The notes below the pieces were generated by a model. That model made no database searches, was not told the origin of the DNA, and saw nothing but the letters and a program-made list of their open reading frames with translations. Both the position numbers and the translations under genes were made by a program. Of a DNA stretch of 42,295 bases, positions 1 to 6,437 are shown in pieces. The stretch is from the NCBI GenBank assembly GCA_030765555.1, contig JAVCCI010000027.1, forward strand, positions 1 to 42,295, read 5' to 3'. Position 1 is the first letter of the stretch, and every line of letters starts with the position of its first letter. Source of the stretch: Candidatus Kappaea frigidicola (GTDB taxonomy: Bacteria; Omnitrophota; Gorgyraeia; JAGLLT01).

Positions 1-219
1 TCCCTAACGGTGTTATCAACTAAAGCCAAAGTACTTATTTGTCCGGCTATGCATGAAAATATGTATAAAAATAAAGTAGTAACTGAAAATATCAGCACCC
101 TAAAAAAAAGAGGTTACAAATTTTCTGGTCCCATAAAGGGTAAGCTTTTGAATAATAAATTAGCCATGGGGCATCTGCAGGAAATTAATCTGATTTTTAA
201 AAGTCTCAAACAGCTATAA
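1..219 (+). CDS. coaC: Phosphopantothenoylcysteine decarboxylase (CoaC), C-terminal part
   Basis: The reading frame is open from base 1, so the gene is truncated by the window edge and the GTG at 10 is not a real start. The 72 visible residues contain CPAMHENMY, matching the PxM(N/H)xxMW motif of flavin-dependent phosphopantothenoylcysteine decarboxylases. The usual Asn is His here, a variant I recall from some other CoaBC proteins. A following segment (LKKRGYKFSGP..GKL) matches the end of this flavoprotein domain. The enzyme decarboxylates 4'-phosphopantothenoylcysteine in coenzyme A synthesis. The stop is one base before coaB, so the two activities that are one CoaBC protein in most bacteria are separate, probably co-translated genes here. 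The assignment rests on a short fragment plus the neighbour. Confidence 0.8.
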   Translation, partial: SLTVLSTKAKVLICPAMHENMYKNKVVTENISTLKKRGYKFSGPIKGKLLNNKLAMGHLQEINLIFKSLKQL

Positions 220-220
220 T

Positions 221-865
221 ATGACACGGAAAAAAAGCCTCAATTTTTTGATTTCTGCTGGACCCACCAGAGAACCCATAGATCCCATAAGGTTTATTTC
301 TAATTATTCTACTGGATATTTAGGTTATGAAATGGCTAAAGCAGTAAAAAAACGGGGACATAAAGTTATTTTAGTGAGCGGGCCGGTAGCTCTAAAGAAA
401 CCCGCAGGTGTTAAGCGTATTGAGGTTACTACTGCCAAAGAGATGCTTAAATCCTTAAAAGATAATATAAGATGGGCTAATTGTCTGATAATGGCTGCGG
501 CAGTATCTGATTTTCGTGTAAAAAAAATTAATCAACAGAAAATCAAAAAGAATACTTTTGAACCATCTCTTCAACTAATAAAAAACCCAGATATACTAAA
601 ATGTCTTAAACCGTATAAAAAGGGCAAAATTTTTGTGGGCTTTGCTTTGGAGACTGAAAATCTATATGAGAATGCTAAAGCGAAACTTAAAAGCAAGGGT
701 TTAGATTTAATAGTGGCTAATCAGAAAAGCGGTAAATCAGCATGTTTTGGTGAAACGATTAACACCTACTATGTAATAGATAAGTCGTTTAATTGCAGTG
801 TGTTGAAAGATAAATCTAAAAGCTATATATCAAGGCATATAATTGACAAATCTTTTAACCTATGA
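221..865 (+). CDS. coaB: Phosphopantothenate-cysteine ligase (CoaB)
   Basis: This 214-residue protein is the stand-alone ligase half of CoaBC. It joins cysteine to 4'-phosphopantothenate using CTP in the cytoplasm. The N-terminus has SAGPTREPIDPIRFISNYSTG, the nucleotide-binding hallmark of the family. MAAAVSDFRVKK lies near residues 90-102, and GFALETENLYENAKAKL is the conserved C-terminal segment. The length fits the isolated ligase domain of CoaBC (whole fusion about 400 residues). It starts one base after the coaC stop. Its last bases overlap the promoter of the prepilin genes, so the -10 box sits directly after its TGA. Confidence 0.92.
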   Translation: MTRKKSLNFLISAGPTREPIDPIRFISNYSTGYLGYEMAKAVKKRGHKVILVSGPVALKKPAGVKRIEVTTAKEMLKSLKDNIRWANCLIMAAAVSDFRVKKINQQKIKKNTFEPSLQLIKNPDILKCLKPYKKGKIFVGFALETENLYENAKAKLKSKGLDLIVANQKSGKSACFGETINTYYVIDKSFNCSVLKDKSKSYISRHIIDKSFNL

Positions 866-871
866 TATAAT
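843..871 (+). promoter_or_regulatory. Near-consensus sigma70-type promoter for the prepilin genes
   Basis: TTGACA (843-848), a 17-base spacer and TATAAT (866-871) match the bacterial consensus exactly. The expected transcription start is near 878, upstream of an AAGAAAAGG stretch and the first prepilin ORF. The -35 box lies inside the end of coaB. Confidence 0.85.
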
Positions 872-920
872 TTAAATAACAAAGAAAAGGTATGATAAAT
901 TGGTTAAAATGAGGGTGTTG

Positions 921-1322
921 ATGGAGCGCCCGATAAATAGAAGTTATACATTAATTGAATTATTAATGTCGCTCTCTGTTATATTTATAATTTTAGGGCT
1001 TATGTTACCCAGTGTCTTCGGTGTTAACAGGCAAGCAGTAAAGACACAATGTGCTAATAATTTACGTCAGGCTTCACAAGTTTTAAATGCTTGGGCAATG
1101 AGCCATGATAATTTCCCCCAAGACTATAATGAGTTGGTTACCGAAGGGTACATAAGTAACCTTAGTGTTTTTAAATGCCCTTGCACTAACTCAATTAGTG
1201 ATTACGAGTTTCTAGTCAAGGGCAAATCAGTAAATAGTGTTGGGGCCAGTGAGGTTTTAATTCGTTGTAATCATTGTAGTATGTCTGTTTATATGGATAC
1301 TCACGTTGAACAAGATAAATAG
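921..1322 (+). CDS. Prepilin-like protein (type IV pilin / type II secretion pseudopilin)
   Basis: A short basic leader is followed by YTLIELLMSLSVIFIILGLMLPSVFG, the class III signal and hydrophobic helix of type IV pilins and pseudopilins. Glu at mature position 5 is kept, but the residue before the cleavage site is Ser (RS|YTLIE) rather than the near-universal Gly. The C-terminal half has CPC and CNHC cysteine pairs that could form disulfides or bind metal. The start is uncertain. TTG 900 (ORF track), ATG 909 and ATG 921 are all in frame. I prefer 921 because GAGGG lies five bases upstream and gives an 8-residue leader. The gene is first of three tandem prepilin-like genes. It may be a minor pilin, but this is inferred. 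Confidence 0.75.
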   Translation: MERPINRSYTLIELLMSLSVIFIILGLMLPSVFGVNRQAVKTQCANNLRQASQVLNAWAMSHDNFPQDYNELVTEGYISNLSVFKCPCTNSISDYEFLVKGKSVNSVGASEVLIRCNHCSMSVYMDTHVEQDK

Positions 1323-1352
1323 AAAATTTCATTAAAGAAGGAGGTGGACAAG

Positions 1353-1760
1353 ATGAAAAGTAAAAAAGGTTTTACACTCGTCGAGTTGATGATTGTTATG
1401 GTTATTATAGGTATTTTGTTAAGCCTGTTACTTCCGGGTGTATTTACAGCTCGTCAGGAAGCCTTAAAGACTCAGGTAGCCAGTAACATGCGCCAGATAG
1501 GTATTGCTCTATATGCTCATGCTAAGAATAATTCTGGAGAGTTACCTGCTACTTTAGCTGCTTTGGATCCCGAATATATTGAAGGCATGTCTGACATTAA
1601 TACTAATATTGATGGCAATGCATTCACTTACGAGTATGAAGATGCTAGCGGCAATCTTTATAGTTTGAAAGCAAGCGATGTATTAGTTACTGATGATGAC
1701 GGTGATAATGCGACTGATTATGAACTTCGAGCTGATGGTGCTGTTGATACATCTCCATAG
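1353..1760 (+). CDS. Prepilin, type IV pilin-like, likely major subunit of the cluster
   Basis: MKSKKG|FTLVELMIVMVIIGILLSLLLPGVF is a textbook prepilin: short basic leader, Gly before the cleavage site, Phe+1, Glu+5 and a hydrophobic N-terminal helix of about 20 residues. The rest is a small soluble domain of about 100 residues with an acidic, Asp-rich C-terminus (TDDDGDN). The ORF track starts at GTG 1344, but that base triplet is part of the Shine-Dalgarno AAGGAGG. ATG 1353 sits at ideal spacing and gives the six-residue leader. It would be processed by a PilD-type peptidase, not present in this window. The best ribosome site and canonical cleavage site of the three suggest the main subunit (inference). 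A strong terminator follows. Confidence 0.85.
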   Translation: MKSKKGFTLVELMIVMVIIGILLSLLLPGVFTARQEALKTQVASNMRQIGIALYAHAKNNSGELPATLAALDPEYIEGMSDINTNIDGNAFTYEYEDASGNLYSLKASDVLVTDDDGDNATDYELRADGAVDTSP

Positions 1761-1790
1761 TTAATGGTCACTAGCAGTTGTTAAGAATGT

Positions 1791-1825
1791 AAAAAGCACT
1801 TAAGGAGTAGCTTTAAGTGCTTTTT
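1791..1825 (+). terminator. Rho-independent terminator after the second prepilin gene
   Basis: AAAAAGCACTTAA and TTTAAGTGCTTTTT form a long stem around a GGAGTAGC loop, ending in a T run. The stem is close in sequence to the terminator at 2340-2372. Confidence 0.88.
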
Positions 1826-1830
1826 ACCTA

Positions 1831-1852
1831 ATATTAGCCGATCGGCTGATAT
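1831..1852 (+). promoter_or_regulatory. Palindrome, possible operator
   Basis: ATATT-AGCCGATCGGCT-GATAT is a 12-base perfect palindrome (AGCCGATCGGCT, 1836-1847) extended to 22 bases with one mismatched pair. It lies between a terminator and the third prepilin gene, where a dimeric regulator could bind. No regulator is identified. Confidence 0.4.
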
Positions 1853-1879
1853 GTTAATTTTATGCCCGGAGATGGAATT

Positions 1880-2296
1880 TTGAAGAGGAAGCTAAAAAGT
1901 TTTACTTTAGTTGAACTTATGATAGTTGTAGTTATTATAAGTATCTTGATTAGCCTTAGTTTAACAGGTATATTCATTGGCCAGCAACAGGCTCTTGAAA
2001 CAAGAACAATGAGTAATTTAAGGCAATGCTCTATAGCTATTTATAGTTATGCTAAAAATAATGGGGGTGACTGCCCTAATAACTGGTCAGACTTAACTGC
2101 GGGGTCAAATCCTTACCTTGATAGCCTTGAGGTTACTAAAAACGGCAAAGGCATTACCTTTAATCTTGATTGTGCTGGACTTAATATGTATCAGATGTCT
2201 TTGGGTGAAGCCTTAGCTAGTGATTCTCTAGGTGAAGATCCCTCAAATCAGGCTGTTTATGGCGATGGACACGTTGCTATAATGGGTGGAACCTAA
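1880..2296 (+). CDS. Prepilin-like protein (type IV pilin / pseudopilin)
   Basis: The third tandem prepilin has KRKLKS|FTLVELMIVVVIISILISLSLTG, with Phe+1 and Glu+5 kept but Ser replacing Gly at the cleavage site. The roughly 110-residue soluble part ends in VYGDGHVAIM, resembling the DG-H-V motif at the C-terminus of many pseudopilins. Two cysteines in the middle (QCS.., DCPN) could form a disulfide. ATG 1862 (ORF track) has no ribosome site. TTG 1880 has GGAG eight bases upstream and gives a short basic leader, so I prefer it. The gene lies between two terminators and so probably has its own promoter or is reached by read-through. The 1831 palindrome lies just upstream. Confidence 0.75.
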   Translation: MKRKLKSFTLVELMIVVVIISILISLSLTGIFIGQQQALETRTMSNLRQCSIAIYSYAKNNGGDCPNNWSDLTAGSNPYLDSLEVTKNGKGITFNLDCAGLNMYQMSLGEALASDSLGEDPSNQAVYGDGHVAIMGGT

Positions 2297-2339
2297 TTAA
2301 TAACCATATTTATGGAAGTTTATATTAGATTACCAATAC

Positions 2340-2372
2340 AGCACTTAGGTTAATATTCCTAAGTGCTTTTTT
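2340..2372 (+). terminator. Rho-independent terminator after the third prepilin gene
   Basis: GCACTTAGG (2341-2349) pairs with CCTAAGTGC (2358-2366), followed by six T. The AGCACTTA stem core is shared with the terminator at 1791-1825. Confidence 0.88.
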
Positions 2373-2375
2373 CAC

Positions 2376-2403
2376 TTGACTTTTCGCTTTTAAGTGATAA
2401 ATT
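2376..2403 (+). promoter_or_regulatory. Possible promoter upstream of the endonuclease/tRNA segment
   Basis: TTGACT (2376-2381), a 16-base spacer and TAAATT (2398-2403) form a moderate promoter match just after a terminator. It would transcribe the LAGLIDADG gene and perhaps the tRNAs. The -10 box is weak. Confidence 0.45.
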
Positions 2404-2465
2404 GGTATCAAGTTTATATTTAGAGACTATATAGTATTACTGGCACGCAGTTAAAGGAGTAAAAT

Positions 2466-3140
2466 GTGGGAATAAAATATAAGGTTAATAGAGATATCTT
2501 TAAAACATGGTCCCGAACAATGGCATACGTTTTGGGGCTTTGGTTTGCTGATGGTAGCCTTGAAGACGCATGGTATATTAGAGGTAAATATATTAGGTTT
2601 GTAAGTACAGATTATAGTTTGACATTATCAGTTAAGCACATTTTAGCAGCACAGCATCCAATAAAAATACTACCTCCTACTACAAAAAATGGCAAGAGGA
2701 AATATTTCATAAGGATAGGTGATCACGAGATTTATACTGATCTTGAAAAATTAGGGGTTCATCCGAACAAATCACTTACCATGAAATTTCCTCAAGTTCC
2801 TATTGATTTTCTTTCTGATTTTGTGCGCGGATATTTAGATGGTGACGGATGTGTACATATAGAAAAAGCTAAAAGAAGAATTAAGGTTATTTTTACGTCT
2901 GGGAGTAAGAATTTTTTGCAAGCTCTTTCTTTAACTCTTTCAAAATCATGCAAATTGATACATAATAAAGTATTTGATAGCCATAGAAGCTATCAGTTGC
3001 GCTATGCATCTGCGGAAGCATTAAAATTATTAAACTATCTCTATGATGACCTTAAAAAAGACATTCCATATTTAAATAGAAAATATCAAATATTTCAGAG
3101 ATATTTGTTAGAACGAAAGGCGGTATGCCCAAGCGGTTAA
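2466..3140 (+). CDS. LAGLIDADG homing-endonuclease-like protein
   Basis: This 224-residue protein has two LAGLIDADG motifs: YVLGLWFADGS (about residues 21-31) and FVRGYLDGDGCV (about 119-130). The second keeps the GDG core. Two motifs in one chain is the monomeric two-domain form that cuts long asymmetric DNA sites. The GTG start at 2466 is supported by AAGGAG six bases upstream. No intron or intein surrounds it, so it is free-standing. It directly precedes tRNA-Cys, and its last seven codons and the stop lie inside the tRNA sequence. Either the ORF captured an accidental stop in the tRNA after insertion next to it, or its real C-terminus was lost. Nuclease activity is inferred from family only. 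The Asp in motif 1 and motif 2 needed for metal binding are present. Confidence 0.85.
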   Translation: MGIKYKVNRDIFKTWSRTMAYVLGLWFADGSLEDAWYIRGKYIRFVSTDYSLTLSVKHILAAQHPIKILPPTTKNGKRKYFIRIGDHEIYTDLEKLGVHPNKSLTMKFPQVPIDFLSDFVRGYLDGDGCVHIEKAKRRIKVIFTSGSKNFLQALSLTLSKSCKLIHNKVFDSHRSYQLRYASAEALKLLNYLYDDLKKDIPYLNRKYQIFQRYLLERKAVCPSG

Positions 3141-3194
3141 GGGGACGGTCTGCAAAACCGTTATTCATCGGTTCGAATCCGATTGCCGCCTCCA
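3119..3194 (+). tRNA. tRNA-Cys (anticodon GCA)
   Basis: A cloverleaf can be drawn with acceptor stem GGCGGTA/TGCCGCC, anticodon stem ACGGT-CTGCAAA-ACCGT giving GCA, a T arm with GGTTCGAATCC, and an encoded CCA end. Its 5' 22 bases overlap the end of the LAGLIDADG ORF. Confidence 0.95.
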
Positions 3195-3215
3195 GTAAAT
3201 ATTAATTTTTTATAA

Positions 3216-3302
3216 GGGCGAGTGGTGGAATGGCAGACACGTGGGACTTAAAATCCCATGGATGAATAATCCGTGTGGGTTCGACTCCCACCTCGCCCAC
3301 CA
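3216..3302 (+). tRNA. tRNA-Leu (anticodon TAA)
   Basis: The acceptor stem is GGGCGAG/CTCGCCC, the anticodon arm TGGGA-CTTAAAA-TCCCA gives TAA, there is a long variable arm typical of type II tRNAs, the T arm has GGGTTCGACTCCC, and CCA is encoded. It lies 21 bases after tRNA-Cys. Confidence 0.95.
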
Positions 3303-3380
3303 TTCTACTTCGCCAAGCAACTTTCGTCCTTGGCTTCGTAGGAATGCGAAAATGTAAGCCCGAGTGCATGGCAAATGGCT
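3295..3380 (+). repeat. tRNA 3'-flank cassette, copy 1 (with hairpin)
   Basis: These 86 bases match 3682-3767 with about five mismatches. The match begins inside the tRNA-Leu 3' end (GCCCACCA) and continues through a hairpin at 3306-3340: TAC-TTC-GCCAAG paired with CTTGGC-TTC-GTA, with a symmetric TTC/TTC internal loop. The same cassette follows tRNA-Val. Confidence 0.85.
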
Positions 3381-3395
3381 AAGGGCATATAAAAA

Positions 3396-3610
3396 ACAAT
3401 AACCAAGACAAAACAGGATTAATCCCGCCAGAGGCGGACAGGGATTAAGACGCTCATTATTGACAAATTGTTGGTGAGCTCTAAGGATTAAGTAAAAAGC
3501 AAAAAAACATAGAAAAAAACAAAAAGATAATTATTCGCTTGTGACTTATGACTGGTGTCTTGTGACTTGTGTTTTGTAACTTGTGACTTAAATATTAGAA
3601 TGAGCGAAGG
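3396..3610 (+). repeat. Dispersed intergenic repeat element, copy 1
   Basis: The gap of about 310 bases between tRNA-Leu and tRNA-Val has no gene. It contains the words ACAATAACCAAGACAAAACA and GGATTAAGACGCTCAT, a 28-base hairpin segment starting GCTCAT and ending GTGAGC, GGATTAAG again, an A-rich stretch, a T-rich arm of TTGTGACTT-type words, and a terminal TTAGAATGAGCGAA against tRNA-Val. A second hairpin (AATCCC/GGGATT around CCGCC-AGA-GGCGG) lies at 3421-3446. The same ordered words recur in five other gaps of the window. Confidence 0.75.
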
Positions 3611-3612
3611 TG

Positions 3613-3689
3613 GGGCGCATGGCGCAGTTGGTTAGCGTGCTTGCATGACATGCAAGAGGTCATAGGTTCGAATCCTATTGTGCCCACCA
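3613..3689 (+). tRNA. tRNA-Val (anticodon GAC)
   Basis: The acceptor stem is GGGCGCA/TGTGCCC (one G-T pair), the anticodon arm CTTGC-ATGACAT-GCAAG gives GAC, the T arm has AGGTTCGAATCCT, and CCA is encoded. It is embedded between two repeat elements. Confidence 0.94.
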
Positions 3690-3767
3690 TTCTACTTCGC
3701 CAAGCAACTTTCGTCCTTGGCTTCGTAGGAATGCGGAAATGTAAGAGCGGGTGCATGGCAAATAGCT
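3682..3767 (+). repeat. tRNA 3'-flank cassette, copy 2 (with hairpin)
   Basis: Second copy of the 3295-3380 cassette, starting inside the tRNA-Val 3' end and carrying the same hairpin at 3693-3727. Downstream, TAATAGC-type words (AATAGCTAATAGC) are repeated several times before the shared ACAATAACCAAGACAAAACA. Confidence 0.85.
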
Positions 3768-3815
3768 AATAGCTAATAGCGAAGGGCTAAGGGCAAATAG
3801 CGTAGAGCGGATAAA

Positions 3816-3938
3816 AAAACAATAACCAAGACAAAACAGGATTAAGAATTAAGGATTAAGTTAGAAGCAGGATTTGAGTACAGAATTAAGTAAAAAAACT
3901 TAATTCTTAGAGCGAATAAAATGAGCGTCTTAATCCTA
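3816..3938 (+). repeat. Dispersed intergenic repeat element, copy 2 (short)
   Basis: This copy has the ACAATAACCAAGACAAAACA and GGATTAAG words but lacks the GCTCAC hairpin. It contains a perfect 10-base hairpin (AGAATTAAGT-A6-ACTTAATTCT, 3882-3907). It ends with TTAGAGCGAATAAAATGAGC and GTCTTAATCC. The last 16 bases (3921-3936) are the exact reverse complement of 3442-3457, so the two form inverted ends around tRNA-Val. Confidence 0.75.
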
Positions 3939-3954
3939 ATCGAGGAAATACGTT

Positions 3955-5661
3955 ATGAAGTTAGATACTCTAAGGCATTCAGCCTCGCACGTTATGGCTC
4001 AGGCCGTAAAAAGCATGTATAAAAATGTAAAGCTGGGGATAGGTCCGTCAATCGAGAATGGGTTTTATTATGATTTTGATCTTGATCAACCCATAAAAGA
4101 AGAGGATTTGCCTCGCATTGAAAAGAAAATGCGTGAAATTATAAAGAAGAACTATAAATTTGAAAAAGAGACTATTTCTAAAGATGAAGCCAAAAGACTC
4201 TTTAAAGATTTAAATGAGACGTATAAATTAGAATTGATTGATGAGCTTGAGGATGGAGAAATCTCTATATATAAAGATGGTGATTTTATTGATCTCTGTA
4301 AAGGGCCTCACCTTAATTCGACTGCTGAGATAGGGCATTTCAAGCTTTTAAATGTAGCCGGAGCTTATTGGAGGGGAAGCGAAAAGAATCCGCAGCTTAC
4401 TCGAATATACGCTACAGCTTTTGAAACAAAAAAAGAATTAGACGATTATTTGAATAGGCTTGAAGAAGCTAAAAAGAGAGATCACCGAAAAGGATTTGCT
4501 CTAGGATATTTTAGTATGCATCAGGAAGTTGGGCCAGGCTTGGTGGTATATCATCCTAAGGGAGCCTTATTGAGAAGTCTCATCGTGGATTATTTAAAAA
4601 ATGAGCACCTCAGACGTGGTTATCAGATGGTTTTAGGGCCCCACATAATGAAGTCGGATATCTGGAAGACTTCCGGGCATGCTGATTTTTACAAGGAAAA
4701 TATGTATTTCTTTGATATAGAAGGGCAAGAGTATGTGGTTAAGCCCATGAATTGTCCTGCGCATATTTTAGTTTACGCATCAAAGATTAGAAGTTATAAT
4801 GATTTACCTATAAGGTTCTTTGAGTTGGGTACTGTTTACAGGCATGAGAAGTCAGGAGTTTTACACGGACTGCTTAGGGTTAGAGGCTTTACACAGGATG
4901 ATGCACATATTTTTTGCATGCGAAATCAGCTGCAAGAAGAGATAGTGGGGGTAATCAAATTTGTTAAAGCTGTCATGGCTAACTTTGGGTTTACTGATTA
5001 CGAATACGAAGTTAGTACTCGTCCTGAAAAATATATCGGCTTAGAGCATGATTGGGATAATGCCGAAAAGATACTTATTCAATCATTAGAAGCTGAGGGT
5101 GAAAAATTTGACATCAATGAAAAAGATGGAGCTTTTTACGGTCCCAAGATAGATATTAAGATTAAAGATGCCTTGGGAAGACCATGGCAGTGCGCAACTA
5201 TTCAATGTGATTTTGCTCTGCCGGAACGCTTCGATTTATCATACATAGATAATCAAGGTAAGAAGCAGCGTCCCGTTATGCTACATAGAGTAATCGTAGG
5301 CAGTATAGAGCGCTTTATGGGTGTGCTGCTGGAACATTATGATTTTGATTTACCTTTATGGTTGGCGCCGGTTCAGATAAGGATGCTTCCGGTTACATCA
5401 AGAGCTCAAGAGTTCGCGTTGGAAGTTAGTGAGAAATTGAATACTACCTATAGAGTTGAAGTTGATTTAAATAATGAAACCCTAGGTAATAAAATTAGAA
5501 AAGCACAACAGGAAAAAATTCCTTATATGGTTATTTTGGGTGACCGAGAAATAAAGAATAATACTCTTTCGATTAGATCGCTAAAAAAAGGTGATTTAGG
5601 TAATATTAATTTAGATGAATTTGTAAAAGTATTGGCCGAGGATTTATTGAACAGGAGGTGA
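3955..5661 (+). CDS. thrS: Threonine-tRNA ligase lacking the TGS domain
   Basis: This 568-residue class II synthetase charges tRNA-Thr. It begins directly with LDTLRHSASHVMAQAV, the editing domain with its HxxxH motif. DLCKGPHL supplies the conserved editing-site Cys and His. The catalytic core follows with MNCPAH (zinc-binding Cys), motif 2 in FFELGTVYRHEKSG..HGLLRVRGFTQDD, and motif 3 in MLHRVIVGSIERFMG. The anticodon-binding domain begins near LPLWLAPVQIRMLPV. The usual N-terminal TGS domain of about 60 residues is missing (typical bacterial length about 640); similar short forms are known in some bacteria. GAGGA lies eight bases before the ATG. The gene begins just after repeat copy 2, and its 3' end carries the ribosome site of infC. 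Confidence 0.97.
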   Translation: MKLDTLRHSASHVMAQAVKSMYKNVKLGIGPSIENGFYYDFDLDQPIKEEDLPRIEKKMREIIKKNYKFEKETISKDEAKRLFKDLNETYKLELIDELEDGEISIYKDGDFIDLCKGPHLNSTAEIGHFKLLNVAGAYWRGSEKNPQLTRIYATAFETKKELDDYLNRLEEAKKRDHRKGFALGYFSMHQEVGPGLVVYHPKGALLRSLIVDYLKNEHLRRGYQMVLGPHIMKSDIWKTSGHADFYKENMYFFDIEGQEYVVKPMNCPAHILVYASKIRSYNDLPIRFFELGTVYRHEKSGVLHGLLRVRGFTQDDAHIFCMRNQLQEEIVGVIKFVKAVMANFGFTDYEYEVSTRPEKYIGLEHDWDNAEKILIQSLEAEGEKFDINEKDGAFYGPKIDIKIKDALGRPWQCATIQCDFALPERFDLSYIDNQGKKQRPVMLHRVIVGSIERFMGVLLEHYDFDLPLWLAPVQIRMLPVTSRAQEFALEVSEKLNTTYRVEVDLNNETLGNKIRKAQQEKIPYMVILGDREIKNNTLSIRSLKKGDLGNINLDEFVKVLAEDLLNRR

Positions 5662-5668
5662 GAGTTCC

Positions 5669-6181
5669 ATTTCTAGCGAAGCAAGAATAAATAGATTTAT
5701 TAGGGCTAGCAAAGTAAGAGTTGTAGGTAAAGAAGGAGAACAAATTGGTATTCTCTCTATTGAAGATGCCCTTAAGAAGGCGCAGGATGTAGAGCTTGAT
5801 TTAGTTGAGGTTGCCCCTTCAGCTGATCCACCAGTTTGTCGTATAATGGATTATTCTAAATATAAGTATGAACAATCCAAGAGGGCTAAAGAAGCAAAGA
5901 AAAACCAAAAAATAATTGACTTAAAAGAAATTAAGTTTAAGCCAAAAATCGAAGAGCATGATTATCAAGTTAAATTAGCCAAAGCTATTAATTTTTTAAA
6001 AAAAGATGAAAGAGTAAAAGTGAGTTTGCGCTACCGTGGTAGAGAAGTAACTCATCCTGAAATTGGCAAACGACTTTTAGATAGATTTGTTAGTGATGTT
6101 AGCCAGTATGGCGAACTAGCAAAAGAGCCCAATCAAATGGGTAAAACCATTATGATGTTTATTGATCCAAAAAAAAAGTAG
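5669..6181 (+). CDS. infC: Translation initiation factor IF-3 (ATT start)
   Basis: The ORF track starts at 5846, but the frame is open upstream and encodes the full N-terminal domain: SSEARINRFIRASKVRVVG, then LDLVEVAPSADPPVCRIMDY. The only sensible start is ATT at 5669, ten bases after AGGAGG (5653-5658), giving 170 residues, normal for IF-3. An AUU start is a known feature of infC in Escherichia coli and other bacteria, where IF-3 represses its own translation by rejecting non-canonical starts. The C-terminal domain has KEIKFKPKIEEHDYQVKLAKA and ends GKTIMMFIDPKKK. IF-3 binds the 30S subunit and checks the initiator tRNA-start codon pair. It lies in the conserved thrS-infC-rpmI-rplT order. 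Confidence 0.95.
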   Translation: MSSEARINRFIRASKVRVVGKEGEQIGILSIEDALKKAQDVELDLVEVAPSADPPVCRIMDYSKYKYEQSKRAKEAKKNQKIIDLKEIKFKPKIEEHDYQVKLAKAINFLKKDERVKVSLRYRGREVTHPEIGKRLLDRFVSDVSQYGELAKEPNQMGKTIMMFIDPKKK

Positions 6182-6211
6182 CTTATTTAGAGTAAAGGAA
6201 GGATAACTTGA

Positions 6212-6409
6212 ATGCCAAAACTTAAAACAAATAAAGGGACGGCTAAGCGTTTCAAAGTAACCAAAAACGGTAAAATTAAACGCAATAAAGCTGGTAGTAG
6301 TCACATTTTAAGTAAAAAAACTAGAAAAAGAAAAAGAAGCTTAAGGCGGGGTGCAATGGTCGATCAGAAAGATGAAAAACGATTAAAGCAGTTATTACCC
6401 TATAGTTAA
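6212..6409 (+). CDS. rpmI: 50S ribosomal protein bL35
   Basis: This 65-residue basic protein has the bL35 signature: [24 protein letters not shown] at the N-terminus and [17 protein letters not shown] in the middle. It is part of the large ribosomal subunit. It lies 30 bases after infC and 28 bases before rplT, the standard arrangement. AAAGGAAGG precedes the ATG. Confidence 0.97.
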   Translation: MPKLKTNKGTAKRFKVTKNGKIKRNKAGSSHILSKKTRKRKRSLRRGAMVDQKDEKRLKQLLPYS

Positions 6410-6437
6410 TAAAAATTTTTTAAGGAGGAATTGAATT

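Noticed and set aside
2466-3302. Intron or intein housing the LAGLIDADG gene
   Set aside because: Both the downstream tRNA and the upstream prepilin gene are intact; no split exon or host protein is visible.
3690-3954. T-box leader before thrS
   Set aside because: No TGGNACCGCG-type T-box sequence or specifier stem; the DNA is repeat element and tRNA cassette.
5846-6181. infC starting at ATG 5846 as in the ORF track
   Set aside because: It would remove the IF-3 N-terminal domain, which is encoded intact upstream from ATT 5669 with AGGAGG.
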